Shown piece after piece: positions 1-8,597 of a DNA stretch of 64,000 nucleotides; the stretch's first letter is position 1; each line of letters starts with the position of its first letter. Location: NCBI GenBank assembly GCA_021813325.1, contig JAKALA010000001.1, forward strand, positions 163,973 to 227,972, read 5' to 3'. The notes under the pieces were generated by a model, which saw only the letters and a program-made list of their open reading frames with translations, searched no databases and was not told the DNA's origin. The position numbers were made by a program, and so were the translations under genes. This DNA is from a bacterium. GTDB taxonomy: Bacteria; Verrucomicrobiota; Verrucomicrobiia; Limisphaerales; UBA11358.

Positions 1-429
1 CGTTGGACCCGGCAGCATCCGGACTGGGGCTGGCGGATTTATCAGACCCGGGCCGGGTTGCGCCTGCTTGCCACGCAAGGGCTGATGGCACCCGATTCCG
101 CGGAAACGGCGGCCGTCTTCGAGGCGCTGGATGCCGATCCGCTGTATCGCGCGCTTTGCCGGACCCAGAAATGTTTTCGCGCGCGGCTGACGCCAAAGCC
201 GTGGCGCTGCGGGGTTCGCCGCAAACCGGAGCGCTGGCCCTGGCTGGACGAGAAAGGCGAGACGCGTTTCCAAAAATGGGAGTCGCATTATCAATCCATG
301 TCGTTCAATTGGGCGACGTGTGCCCTGCTCCGGCAGATCGGCCAGGCCACGGTGCATCCGGAAGTGCGGCCGATCATCCGGCTTCACGATGCCGCCACGC
401 GCGTGGGCGGCAATCTGCAACTGGCCTGA
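1..429 (+). CDS. Uncharacterised protein, C-terminal part (5' end outside window)
   Basis: The frame is open from the first base of the window and ends at a stop at 427-429, giving about 142 residues of the C-terminus of a protein that begins upstream. It is rich in Trp, Arg and Cys, with stretches such as QTRAGLRLLATQ near the visible start and CFRARLTPKPWRCG in the middle. There is no signal peptide or membrane segment in the visible part. I do not recognise a catalytic motif and cannot assign a function. The codon use and the ordered mix of hydrophobic and charged residues look coding, and the other frames over this stretch look like shadows. Confidence 0.6.
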   Translation, partial: RWTRQHPDWGWRIYQTRAGLRLLATQGLMAPDSAETAAVFEALDADPLYRALCRTQKCFRARLTPKPWRCGVRRKPERWPWLDEKGETRFQKWESHYQSMSFNWATCALLRQIGQATVHPEVRPIIRLHDAATRVGGNLQLA

Positions 430-532
430 AGGCGGTTGCAGCGTTGATGCCATCAACGCTGCGCATCGCTGGATTTTGCCCTTGTTGCCCTTTGGCCGGG
501 CGAATTACTCTTAGAAACTCACAAATTCCCCC

Positions 533-1774
533 ATGAAATTAATTGCTTTAGTTGTCGCGGGCTGGATGGCAACGCCATCCTGGATCACGAACGCCCGGGA
601 AATCCCCGTCGTGCCGCCGGCCAAAGCCGGCCTGTCAGCGACGAAACTGGCGGCAGTGGATCAGTTCATGGACCACCAGGTGGCCAATCAAAAAATTGCC
701 GGGGGCATTGTGATCGTTGAGCATGCGGGAAAAACCGGCTTCTTTCGCGCTTACGGTTTACAGGATCGCGAAACCAAAACGCCGATGGCGCCGGACACGA
801 TTTTCCGCATTTATTCCATGAGCAAGGCGATCACCACAGCGGGAGCCTTGGCCTTGTATGACGCGGGAAAACTCGGGTTGGCTGATCCGGTGGCCAAATA
901 TATTCCAAGTTTCACCAACCTGATGGTGGCCGCGCCGGACGGGCTGCGTTCGCCGACGCGACCGATGACCATTCGCGATCTCATGTTGCACACTTCCGGT
1001 CTGACTTACGGCGACGGCCCCAAAGCATTGCAGGAAGCCTACGAACGGCTACAGCCGATGAAGTCGAAAAATCTGGCGGAGATGGTTGAGAAACTGTCCC
1101 AGGTTCCGCTCGCTTTTGATCCCGGCTCCAACTGGAACTACGGCCTGAGCGTTGATGTATTGGGCCGCGTCATCGAGGTCGTCAGCGGCGAAAACCTGGA
1201 CGTTTTCCTAAGCGAAACGATTCTTCAACCGTTGGACATGAAAGATACCGGGTTCAGCGTGCCGGCGGAAAAGCTTTCGCGATTCGCGGCCAATTATACG
1301 CGCACCAACGGAACTCTGGCCGTGATTGACGCTCCGGCGGAATCCAAATTTGCCAAACCGGTAACGCTGTTCAGCGGCGGCGGCGGGCTGGTCAGCACCG
1401 CGCGCGATTATATGCGCTTTCTAACGATGATCCAGAACGGCGGAAAGCTTTACGGTCAGCGCATTTTAAAAGCGAACACGGTGGGTTTGATGATCCATAA
1501 CCAACTGCCGCCGGCGGCGTTTCCGATTCATTTCGGGAGCGAAATCCGTTACGGGACCGGGTTCGGATTCGGGTTCAACGTGCGCACCAAAATCACCACC
1601 TGGGATCCCGCCGGTCACGTCGGTGAATACGGCTGGGGCGGCGCGGCGTCCACGCATTACTGGGCCAGTCCGGACGACAAGCTCATCGTCGTGACACTGG
1701 AGCAGATCATGCCCTACGAGTGGGATAGCGAATTTGGCCTGAAGAAAATCATCTACGATTCAGTTTTGAAATAA
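533..1774 (+). CDS. Serine beta-lactamase-like hydrolase/esterase (class C family)
   Basis: This is a 413-residue exported serine hydrolase of the beta-lactamase/penicillin-binding-protein fold (Pfam Beta-lactamase type). A short signal-like N-terminus of about 22 residues (MKLIALVVAGWMATPSWITNA) is followed by the nucleophile motif SMSK at residues 95-98. The second catalytic position is Y203 in WNYGLS. A C-terminal glycine-rich strand (GEYGWGGAAST, about residue 365) replaces the KTG box. The YGL form of the second motif is more typical of family VIII esterases and D-aminopeptidase-like members than of resistance enzymes, so I infer an ester, lactone or peptide substrate. The ATG at 533 puts the hydrophobic segment at the extreme N-terminus. 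It sits upstream of secreted glycosidases on the same strand but has no obvious functional link to them. Confidence 0.85.
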   Translation: MKLIALVVAGWMATPSWITNAREIPVVPPAKAGLSATKLAAVDQFMDHQVANQKIAGGIVIVEHAGKTGFFRAYGLQDRETKTPMAPDTIFRIYSMSKAITTAGALALYDAGKLGLADPVAKYIPSFTNLMVAAPDGLRSPTRPMTIRDLMLHTSGLTYGDGPKALQEAYERLQPMKSKNLAEMVEKLSQVPLAFDPGSNWNYGLSVDVLGRVIEVVSGENLDVFLSETILQPLDMKDTGFSVPAEKLSRFAANYTRTNGTLAVIDAPAESKFAKPVTLFSGGGGLVSTARDYMRFLTMIQNGGKLYGQRILKANTVGLMIHNQLPPAAFPIHFGSEIRYGTGFGFGFNVRTKITTWDPAGHVGEYGWGGAASTHYWASPDDKLIVVTLEQIMPYEWDSEFGLKKIIYDSVLK

Positions 1775-1833
1775 TTTTCCACGAAGTTTGCGGCAACCGG
1801 GGATGTTTGTGTTAAGTTGCGGCGCCAATCACC

Positions 1834-2958
1834 ATGACCAGTCATGCCCTTTCGCAGCCATCCCGCATTGAGTTTCTAAAATTTATTTTTCCCCGAGCCT
1901 TCGTCCCGTGCTGCTGGCTGAAGACGGCTTTAATTTTATTGACCGGGGCCGTCGCGATTCAGGCTCAGGATCACACCGTTTTATTTGATACCAGCGCGCC
2001 GGGAATCAGCCGGGCCATGACCAATTGGGGGCTGGATACCTGCTGGGCCAGCTACGACAACATGCATCGCGGGCTGGTTTACATGGGCACCAATAATGTG
2101 AACATCGTGCGTGTCGGTTTTTTTGTGGATGCACCGCTCACGAACAACGATGTCACGCCGGCGGACAAGGCCGTTATGCAGACCGATGTCACATTCGCCA
2201 GCATGGCCACGGCGGCGACGCACTGGGACATGAATTTGGATAGCAGCGTTAATGCCTGGTATATCAGCGGCGCCAACACGGTATATGCGGATCGCTGGGC
2301 GGCGGCGGTCCGGGCGTGCCAGCGATTTTACCATCGCAACATCTGGATGGTGGAGGGCTTTAATGAACCTGATTATCTGGTGAACAATGAAGGTTCGCCG
2401 CAGAATCTCTATGACATCTTCGGTTATTTACAGGCGTCCACGAATTTCCCCGGCACGCTTTTTGGCGGCGGCAGCACGTTGAACGATGATAACGCCGCCT
2501 CGTGGTTCAATGTGATTTCGCCGCGGGTTTCCCTGGGCACGACGCATTGTCTGGCCGGCAGCGCGGCCAGCTACGTGAATTTTCTTCAGACGGTGGCCGC
2601 CGCCCATGCCACGCCGTTTAATCCGGAACTCCACAATGTCATGGAAGCCATCATGGGCGTGGAATACGGATTGCAGGGCGGCATCTGGTGGGGCAGCGCC
2701 GAACGGGCCCGGGGCGAATTTGTCAAGGCGTGCCAGGGCAAACGGCTGGGTTACGCCGATGATTTGAACAAATGGACGGCGGCGGCGGTTTATCGCGGCA
2801 CCAGCGGTTCCGTGCAGGCGTTTGCCGGCGGTTCGGAACGCATGGCCACCACGACCTCCTACCGTTTTTTGCGAAGGATCGCGATGTTTTTTATGACGGC
2901 AACGGACCGCAGCGGGCTTACACGGTTAATGTGCCGGGAGGCACCGGCTATTGGGTGA
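1834..2958 (+). CDS. Secreted glycosidase-like protein, N-terminal part (frameshifted)
   Basis: This is the N-terminal part of a multidomain secreted protein. A leader with a hydrophobic stretch ending TGAVAIQAQ is followed from about residue 50 by a TIM-barrel-like glycoside hydrolase domain. That domain contains WMVEGFNEPD near residue 175; the N-E-P pattern is the usual acid/base strand of clan GH-A enzymes, so a GH5/GH30/GH39-like hydrolase is likely, but the family is not certain. The frame ends at 2958 with about 30 residues that make no sense as protein. The meaningful sequence continues without a break in the frame one base back from the T run at 2865-2870, joining the next entry. The whole product would be about 920 residues. 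Either an indel (natural or from assembly) or -1 frameshifting explains it. Confidence 0.7.
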   Translation: MTSHALSQPSRIEFLKFIFPRAFVPCCWLKTALILLTGAVAIQAQDHTVLFDTSAPGISRAMTNWGLDTCWASYDNMHRGLVYMGTNNVNIVRVGFFVDAPLTNNDVTPADKAVMQTDVTFASMATAATHWDMNLDSSVNAWYISGANTVYADRWAAAVRACQRFYHRNIWMVEGFNEPDYLVNNEGSPQNLYDIFGYLQASTNFPGTLFGGGSTLNDDNAASWFNVISPRVSLGTTHCLAGSAASYVNFLQTVAAAHATPFNPELHNVMEAIMGVEYGLQGGIWWGSAERARGEFVKACQGKRLGYADDLNKWTAAAVYRGTSGSVQAFAGGSERMATTTSYRFLRRIAMFFMTATDRSGLTRLMCREAPAIG

Positions 2959-4601
2959 ACCAGCCCAACGCCGAAAAAGTGGTGAATATCACCTGGGGAG
3001 CGGATGTTCCGCTGCCGGTGGCGGGCCGGTATATCATCGTCAATGCGAACAGCCACAAGGTTCTGGAAGTTCCCGGAGCGAGCACCGCCAACGGCCGGGT
3101 TTTGGACCAATTCGCTTACACCGGCGCATTGAACCAGCAGTGGGATGTGTATCCGTTGCCGGAACGATTCGGCGGCGATTGCAGTTATTTCACCCTGAAA
3201 GCGGCGCATGACGGAGTGACCGCCGACCTTAATGCCTGGTCGTATGACAACGGCGATGTGATTCAGCAATGGGCTGGCGGCACCAACACTTTGGAGCAAT
3301 GGTATTTTCAATACGTGACCAACGGATATTTTAAAATTCGCAATCGGTGGAGCGACAAGGTCATGAGCGTGTCAGGGGCCTCGCTCAACAACAGCGCGCA
3401 AATTGTGCAATGGGACGACACCGGTTCTCCGGATCAGCAGTGGCGTTTGATCCCCGCCCCCATTTCAACCTGCGATTTTATCGCGCCCGCCGCGCCCGCC
3501 TCCCTCCAAGCCACCGCCAATGCGGCATCCGTCCGGCTGGATTGGAAAGCCAACAGCGAAACCGATCTCGCCGGTTACACCGTGCTGCGGAGCGCTCAAG
3601 CGGGCGGGCCTTATGAAATCGTGGCGCGCGGTTTGACCAACAATTTTTTCACGGATAAATCGGCCAACCTTCGCCAGAATTATTTCTATGTGGTGCGGGC
3701 GGTGGATCGTTCGCTCAATGCATCTGCGAATTCTTCGGAGGCGGTGGCCACGCCGGGGGGCGGCCCGACTTTGTTGGCCCGTTACCATTTTGATGGCGAT
3801 ACCAGCGACACGTCCGGCAATGCGAACGATCCGATTGTGACCGCCGTGTCTCCCGGTTTTGTGTCCGGGAAATACGGCTCGGCTTTGAATTTCGATGGGG
3901 CGAGCCAATACCTCATGCTCCCCGCGAATTTTCTGGCCGGCGCCACCAATTTTACGGTTGCCATGTGGGTTTATTGGAACGGCGGCAATGCCTGGCAGCG
4001 GATTTTTGACTTCGGCAACGACACCACGCAATACATGTTTCTGACGCCAAGTTCAGGCAATACCACATTGCGATTTGCCATCACCACCAATGGCGCGACG
4101 TCCGAACAAATCCTGGAAACTGCCGCCCTGCCGTCCGGCCAGTGGCGGCATATCGCCATTTCACGCAACGGCAACGTGGCCCGGCTTTACGTCAATGGCG
4201 TCGCGGTGAAGACCGGGTCGTTGACCATTTCACCGGCCGGTTTCAATCCGGCATTGAACTATCTTGGTGACAGCCAATATCCCGCCGACCCGCTGTTCAA
4301 CGGTGATTTGGATGAAGTTTATGTGTATAACTACGCCTTGAGTGATTTGGAAATTTCCCGGCTGGCCGCCAATCAGCCGCCGCCGCCGCTGGTGCCCACG
4401 CAACTGGCCACTTCGGTGGCGGGCAACACGCTGCAAATGTCCTGGCCCACGAATTATCTGGGTTATCGGTTGGAATCGAATTCAGTCAGTCTCAGCGCGA
4501 GCGGGCAATGGTTTACCGTGTCCGGCTCCTCCACCACCAATCAAATGCGGCTGCCATTGGGTTCCGAAACCAATGTTTTCTTCCGGCTCGTGTATCCCTG
4601 A
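2772..4601 (+). CDS. Secreted glycosidase-like protein, C-terminal part: ricin-type lectin, FN3, LamG domains
   Basis: This frame is open from 2772, but the protein-like sequence starts only about 2868, where it continues the preceding entry; the first 30 or so residues are spurious. The domains in order are as follows. First comes the end of the catalytic region with its beta-strand tail. A ricin-type beta-trefoil follows with QQW repeats (NQQWDV, IQQWAG, DQQWRL). Next is a fibronectin type III domain (LQATANAASVRLDW through AVDRSLNASA). After it is a LamG/concanavalin-like domain (LLARYHFDGDTSD through DLDEVYVYNYALSDLE). Last is a C-terminal module ending FFRLVYP that resembles the ends of other secreted proteins in this window. 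The lectin and LamG parts suggest polysaccharide binding outside the cell. Without the frameshift join this half has no start signal or leader of its own. Confidence 0.7.
   Translation: MDGGGGLSRHQRFRAGVCRRFGTHGHHDLLPFFAKDRDVFYDGNGPQRAYTVNVPGGTGYWVNQPNAEKVVNITWGADVPLPVAGRYIIVNANSHKVLEVPGASTANGRVLDQFAYTGALNQQWDVYPLPERFGGDCSYFTLKAAHDGVTADLNAWSYDNGDVIQQWAGGTNTLEQWYFQYVTNGYFKIRNRWSDKVMSVSGASLNNSAQIVQWDDTGSPDQQWRLIPAPISTCDFIAPAAPASLQATANAASVRLDWKANSETDLAGYTVLRSAQAGGPYEIVARGLTNNFFTDKSANLRQNYFYVVRAVDRSLNASANSSEAVATPGGGPTLLARYHFDGDTSDTSGNANDPIVTAVSPGFVSGKYGSALNFDGASQYLMLPANFLAGATNFTVAMWVYWNGGNAWQRIFDFGNDTTQYMFLTPSSGNTTLRFAITTNGATSEQILETAALPSGQWRHIAISRNGNVARLYVNGVAVKTGSLTISPAGFNPALNYLGDSQYPADPLFNGDLDEVYVYNYALSDLEISRLAANQPPPPLVPTQLATSVAGNTLQMSWPTNYLGYRLESNSVSLSASGQWFTVSGSSTTNQMRLPLGSETNVFFRLVYP
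2865..2871 (+). other. Possible -1 slippery heptamer T TTT TTG at the frameshift point
   Basis: In the upstream frame the codons read CGT TTT TTG. Slipping back one base gives TTT then GCG AAG GAT, which restores the protein (…YRFF-AKDRDVF…). The heptamer fits the X XXY YYZ pattern of -1 frameshift sites. A missing T in a homopolymer gives the same observation and is the simpler explanation. I saw no obvious strong stem-loop at the right distance downstream. Confidence 0.35.
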
Positions 4602-4618
4602 GCGAAATTCAAGGTCCG

Positions 4619-7141
4619 TCAATTCGCCGGCTTTGGCTTTAAATCCAGATGATTGACACCGCCGACGAGCGGGTTTGTCTGACCCTGCCAGATGAACTCA
4701 CCGGTGATGGCGGCCGGCAGTTCCACGCTGCCGGAACAATGGCTGCCGTCAAAGTTCAAGTTGAGTGTGATGAACCCGTCCGGATGCGGCGTGCGGCTGA
4801 CGATTTTTTGAGATTGGCCCGGCAGCGGCTCAATGCGCACCGTGCGAAATCCCGGCGACGCGGGACGGACGCCGGCGACGCTGGCTTGCAAATCAAACAG
4901 CGGATGGCTGCCCCACGCATGGCAGTCTGAGCGCGTGTCGCCCGGCATTTCCACCGGCGTCTTTAGTCCTTGTTTGACCAGGTCTTTCCAGAAATTCATC
5001 CGGTCCAGAATCAAATCGCCGCGGCCAAATTTCCGATACGTTTCCAGCAAATAAAAACTGAAATAAATCGTCGCCCGCTTGAGATCCGGCGCTTTCAACA
5101 GCTGCTCAAAACAACGCGATGCCTCTTTGCCAGTCAACGTGTCGGAAAGCAGCGCGAGACATTGCCCATGCTCGCTGAATTCGGTGTGCGCCAGGTTGTC
5201 GGCCATTAATCCACGCGCCTCATCCCAGAACTTGGCCCGCACGGCGGCCGCGGTCCGGTCGGCCTTGGCGCGAAGCCGCTGTGCCAGCAGAGGTTCATTA
5301 AGGTAATCCTCCACGAGGGCTGATTTCCTGAGCGCATAGACGTAAAGCAGATTGTTCAATGCCGAAATCCCTTTCACCCCATCGGGGGCGTTGCCATTGG
5401 ACCATTGCGGCACCCAATCCATGAACGGCCAGCCTGGCAGGTTTTCCAGCAGACCGTCCGCGTTTACATACGGTTCAAACTCTTCAAGCATGGAACGCAG
5501 GCCGATGGCGCGCGCCTTGACAAAGGCAGGATCGTTCCGCCAGTAAGTGTAATCGCTGACCATCAAGGCCCAGATGAGCGAAAACGTGGGCGACTGCTGC
5601 GGTAAATAGGCGGGATAACGTTCGTTCACGAACCCCCAATTGCGCCGCGAAAAATCAAACAACTCAATGGCGCGCTTGGCCAGCCGATCATCGCGGGTCA
5701 TGGCATACGTGGTCAGCAATTCCAGCCGCGTGTCACCGTCGTATTGCAGTTGTTCATAAAACGGGCAGTCCATGAACGTCTCATGCGAACACATTTGCAG
5801 GCCGCGGGTGGCCAGGTTGATCACGCCCGCGAGCTGCGGATCGCCATCGTCAAAGTGGCTCTCGTTCTCAACCGGATAGCGGCTTTCATCGAGCGCCAGT
5901 CGCTCAATCGTCAGGGGCTCGGCGCCGGTTTTGATGGAAATCAGACACCAACGTCCCGCCCGCCACCAGAGCGTGCTGAATTTTTGATGCGCTTTGCCGC
6001 CGGGCAAAAACGTATCCGTCATGCCGCGAAATGTTTTGCCGATGAACTCATCACGTTGGCCTTTGGCTTCTGACTTGGGTAAATACAGGGATTCAGCCCA
6101 GCTCCAGGTGATTTTGGAACCTTTCCCGCCGCTGACCTTGCAAAGCGGATAGGCGCAAAAATAGTTGTTGAGATCCCAAAGCAAAAATTGCCCGGAGTTG
6201 GCCGGGATCACCACGGCTTCCCGGCCATCAATCAGCGCCTGCCAGCGGGGCAGGTTCGGGTTTTGCGCCTGTTCCGCAGTCACGGGAAGGTCGCGTGTCA
6301 GCACTCCATTGCCCAACGCCACGGCGCGTCCGGTGTTGGTTTCGCAGTCGATTTGATCGGGCAATGTTGTTGGAAAAAGTTTCCAGCCCGCTGCGGATTC
6401 GCCCCACAGGTTGCCCGCCTTGAGCGGGGCGCGCACAACAATCGCCGGGACAAAGCTGCCTTCCTTCCATTGTGGTCCGCAGTCGTGCGCGGTGAGTTGG
6501 GCGCCCACAAAGAAAATTCCCGTGGTGAAATCGTAACCATCGAGTTTTGCCACCCGCCACGGCGCTTTCCCGGTGGTGAGCTGGTCATCGTAATCTCCCT
6601 CGGCTTTCAAAATAAAACCGCCGCGCCAGGATAATTGAGCCACGGGTTCGTAAGGTCCAATGCTCCAGGCCAGCGTTTCCAGCCGGTGGGCTCCGGGAGC
6701 AAGTTGAATTTCGTAGGTGGAATAAGCCCAATGCTCCACGTCGCCGCGATCCGGCCCGCGCGCAATGCGGTGTCCGTCCAGAAAGAGTTCAAAGCGTTCA
6801 TCCGCGCTGACGTGAATGCGCAAAGGCGCTTTCGTTGCCGTAAAATCGCGCCGGAAGCGGAGCAACACCGGCTCGCGCCAGCCGCCCGCGAAGTAGTCCG
6901 CATGGGAGGGCGCGACAGGATTGCCAAAGTCCGGGTGCCAGATCCAGGCGGCCTCATCAATCGGTTGCACAGGCAAAATGCCGGTGTTGCCCATTTGCAG
7001 GCGGGGCGTGAGGAAAATGTTTTGGACGACCGGCGTCTGGCTTGGCTCATCTGCGCGGGAAAATTCCGGCGAAGCGATGATCAGTCCCAGACAGAGGGGC
7101 AGAAGTAATTTCAGTCGGAGTAGAAGACGGGTGTGGTGCAT
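4619..7141 (-). CDS. GH78-type alpha-L-rhamnosidase, secreted
   Basis: This is an 840-residue enzyme predicted to remove terminal alpha-L-rhamnose, for example from rhamnogalacturonan or glycosides. I place the start at the ATG at 7141 because it gives a classic signal peptide (MHHTRLLLRLKLLLPLCLGLIIASPEFSRA in two adjoining parts). The frame stays open to 7351 but that extension is unlike a leader. N-terminal beta-sandwich domains carry a WIWHP strand and RFRRDF. The catalytic (alpha/alpha)6 barrel has the hallmark DCPFYEQLQYDGD at about residue 440, which in the family supplies the general acid Glu and the Asp-rich pocket. A C-terminal beta domain ends HLDLKPK. It is divergent to the M20 peptidase gene with about 220 bp between. 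It stands apart from the main sugar cluster but fits the same pectin theme. Confidence 0.88.
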   Translation of the reverse strand: MHHTRLLLRLKLLLPLCLGLIIASPEFSRADEPSQTPVVQNIFLTPRLQMGNTGILPVQPIDEAAWIWHPDFGNPVAPSHADYFAGGWREPVLLRFRRDFTATKAPLRIHVSADERFELFLDGHRIARGPDRGDVEHWAYSTYEIQLAPGAHRLETLAWSIGPYEPVAQLSWRGGFILKAEGDYDDQLTTGKAPWRVAKLDGYDFTTGIFFVGAQLTAHDCGPQWKEGSFVPAIVVRAPLKAGNLWGESAAGWKLFPTTLPDQIDCETNTGRAVALGNGVLTRDLPVTAEQAQNPNLPRWQALIDGREAVVIPANSGQFLLWDLNNYFCAYPLCKVSGGKGSKITWSWAESLYLPKSEAKGQRDEFIGKTFRGMTDTFLPGGKAHQKFSTLWWRAGRWCLISIKTGAEPLTIERLALDESRYPVENESHFDDGDPQLAGVINLATRGLQMCSHETFMDCPFYEQLQYDGDTRLELLTTYAMTRDDRLAKRAIELFDFSRRNWGFVNERYPAYLPQQSPTFSLIWALMVSDYTYWRNDPAFVKARAIGLRSMLEEFEPYVNADGLLENLPGWPFMDWVPQWSNGNAPDGVKGISALNNLLYVYALRKSALVEDYLNEPLLAQRLRAKADRTAAAVRAKFWDEARGLMADNLAHTEFSEHGQCLALLSDTLTGKEASRCFEQLLKAPDLKRATIYFSFYLLETYRKFGRGDLILDRMNFWKDLVKQGLKTPVEMPGDTRSDCHAWGSHPLFDLQASVAGVRPASPGFRTVRIEPLPGQSQKIVSRTPHPDGFITLNLNFDGSHCSGSVELPAAITGEFIWQGQTNPLVGGVNHLDLKPKPAN

Positions 7142-7360
7142 GAAAAAGGGTTGCGGGTTTGGTCGTTCAGCGGAAGCTAAATCTTGCAGTTTTAGCAGAG
7201 CAATAAGGGTCCGGCCCGATGGTTTGCTTCTGGCACGATAACCGTCCAAATTGAACAAACCGAAGAATGGCCGCTGTTTTGCCGGGTGAGGCGGTGACGT
7301 TTTGAAGCCGCCAGACTCAATTCCCTTTCTTCCACCGGCATGATGTGACATCCTGAAATC

Positions 7361-8488
7361 GTGACGCGCGCGGAAAAATTACTTGCCGAACTCATCGCTT
7401 TGCCCAGCGTAAATCCCGCTTTTTTGTCGTCGCGCCATCCGCACGCGGGCGAAAAACGGGTCGCTGAATTTCTGGCCGCCACGGCGGCGCGGGCGGGGTT
7501 GGATGTGGAATTTCAAACCGCTTTGCCCGGGCGCAACAACGTCATTGCCCGGCTGACTCCGCGCGGTTCGATTCGTCAGACCATTCTGCTGGCACCGCAC
7601 ACGGACACCGTGGTGGCTGACAGCACGCAATTCATTCCCCAGCGCAAGCACGGCCGGCTTTACGGGCGGGGCGCTTGCGACACCAAGGGTTCGGTTTCGG
7701 CCATGCTCACGGCGCTTTGTGAACTGGCAACGGCCAAAAGGCGGCCGCAGCAAACCGAAATTATTTTTGTCGGATTGATCGACGAGGAAAACGCGCAGGC
7801 CGGTTCGCGGGCGTTGGTGGCGAGCGGACTCAAGGCGGACTTTGCCATTGTGGGCGAACCGACCAAACTTCAGGTGGTGACCGCGCATAAAGGATGTCTT
7901 TGGCTGAGATTGGTCGCACATGGTCGCGCCGCGCATGGCGCCACGCCGCGACTGGGGAAAAATGCCGTTCACGAAATGGCGCGGATTGTCGATCTCTTGG
8001 AAACAGATTACGCCCGGCAGTTGCAGCGTCGAAAACATCCGGTGCTGGGCGCGGGCACCATCAATGTTGGCACCATTGCCGGCGGCGTGCAGCCGAACAT
8101 TGTTCCGGAGACGTGCGCCATTGCCATTGATCGCCGGACGCTGCCGGGGGAGAGCGAGACGAGCGTTTCCCGGGAAATAGCCGCCTTGCTGCGCTCCCAA
8201 AAATTATCGGCCAAGATTGAAAGCGCCAAACTCGCGCCGGCTTTGCCCATGGAAACTGCCCCCCAAATGCCGCTGGTTCGCCAATTGCTGGCGGCGACCC
8301 GGCAGAAAAGGCCGGCGGGCGTGGATTATTTTTGCGACGCCGCCGTGCTGGCGGACGGGGGCATCCCGAGCGTGGTGTTTGGGCCGGGCGACATAGCCCA
8401 GGCGCACACCGCCGATGAATGGATTTCGCTGGCTGAACTTGAACGGGGAATAAAGTGGCTGGTCAGATTTCTCGAATCATTGCCGTAA
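7361..8488 (+). CDS. M20 family metallopeptidase/deacylase (ArgE/DapE type)
   Basis: This is a 375-residue cytoplasmic zinc amidohydrolase of the M20 family. Metal ligands and catalytic residues are visible: H80 and D82 in APHTD, D107 in GRGACDTKGS, the DEEN pair at 141-144, a GEPTK loop near residue 165 and a late His in AQAHTADEW. The order matches acetylornithine deacetylase and succinyl-diaminopimelate desuccinylase. The central dimerisation lid carries HGRAAHGATP. Sequence alone does not separate ArgE, DapE and related N-acyl amino acid hydrolases, and no arginine or lysine genes lie beside it. The start is GTG at 7361; no earlier in-frame start gives a better N-terminus. Confidence 0.88.
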   Translation: MTRAEKLLAELIALPSVNPAFLSSRHPHAGEKRVAEFLAATAARAGLDVEFQTALPGRNNVIARLTPRGSIRQTILLAPHTDTVVADSTQFIPQRKHGRLYGRGACDTKGSVSAMLTALCELATAKRRPQQTEIIFVGLIDEENAQAGSRALVASGLKADFAIVGEPTKLQVVTAHKGCLWLRLVAHGRAAHGATPRLGKNAVHEMARIVDLLETDYARQLQRRKHPVLGAGTINVGTIAGGVQPNIVPETCAIAIDRRTLPGESETSVSREIAALLRSQKLSAKIESAKLAPALPMETAPQMPLVRQLLAATRQKRPAGVDYFCDAAVLADGGIPSVVFGPGDIAQAHTADEWISLAELERGIKWLVRFLESLP

Positions 8489-8597
8489 TTTGTGAAATCC
8501 GACAAACAGCATCTAGCTTCATATCGAGACAAAGCGAATGATTCGTAGTCATTGCGCTTTCCATCCACAATACTTTTCAGGAATAATCAAACACTTC

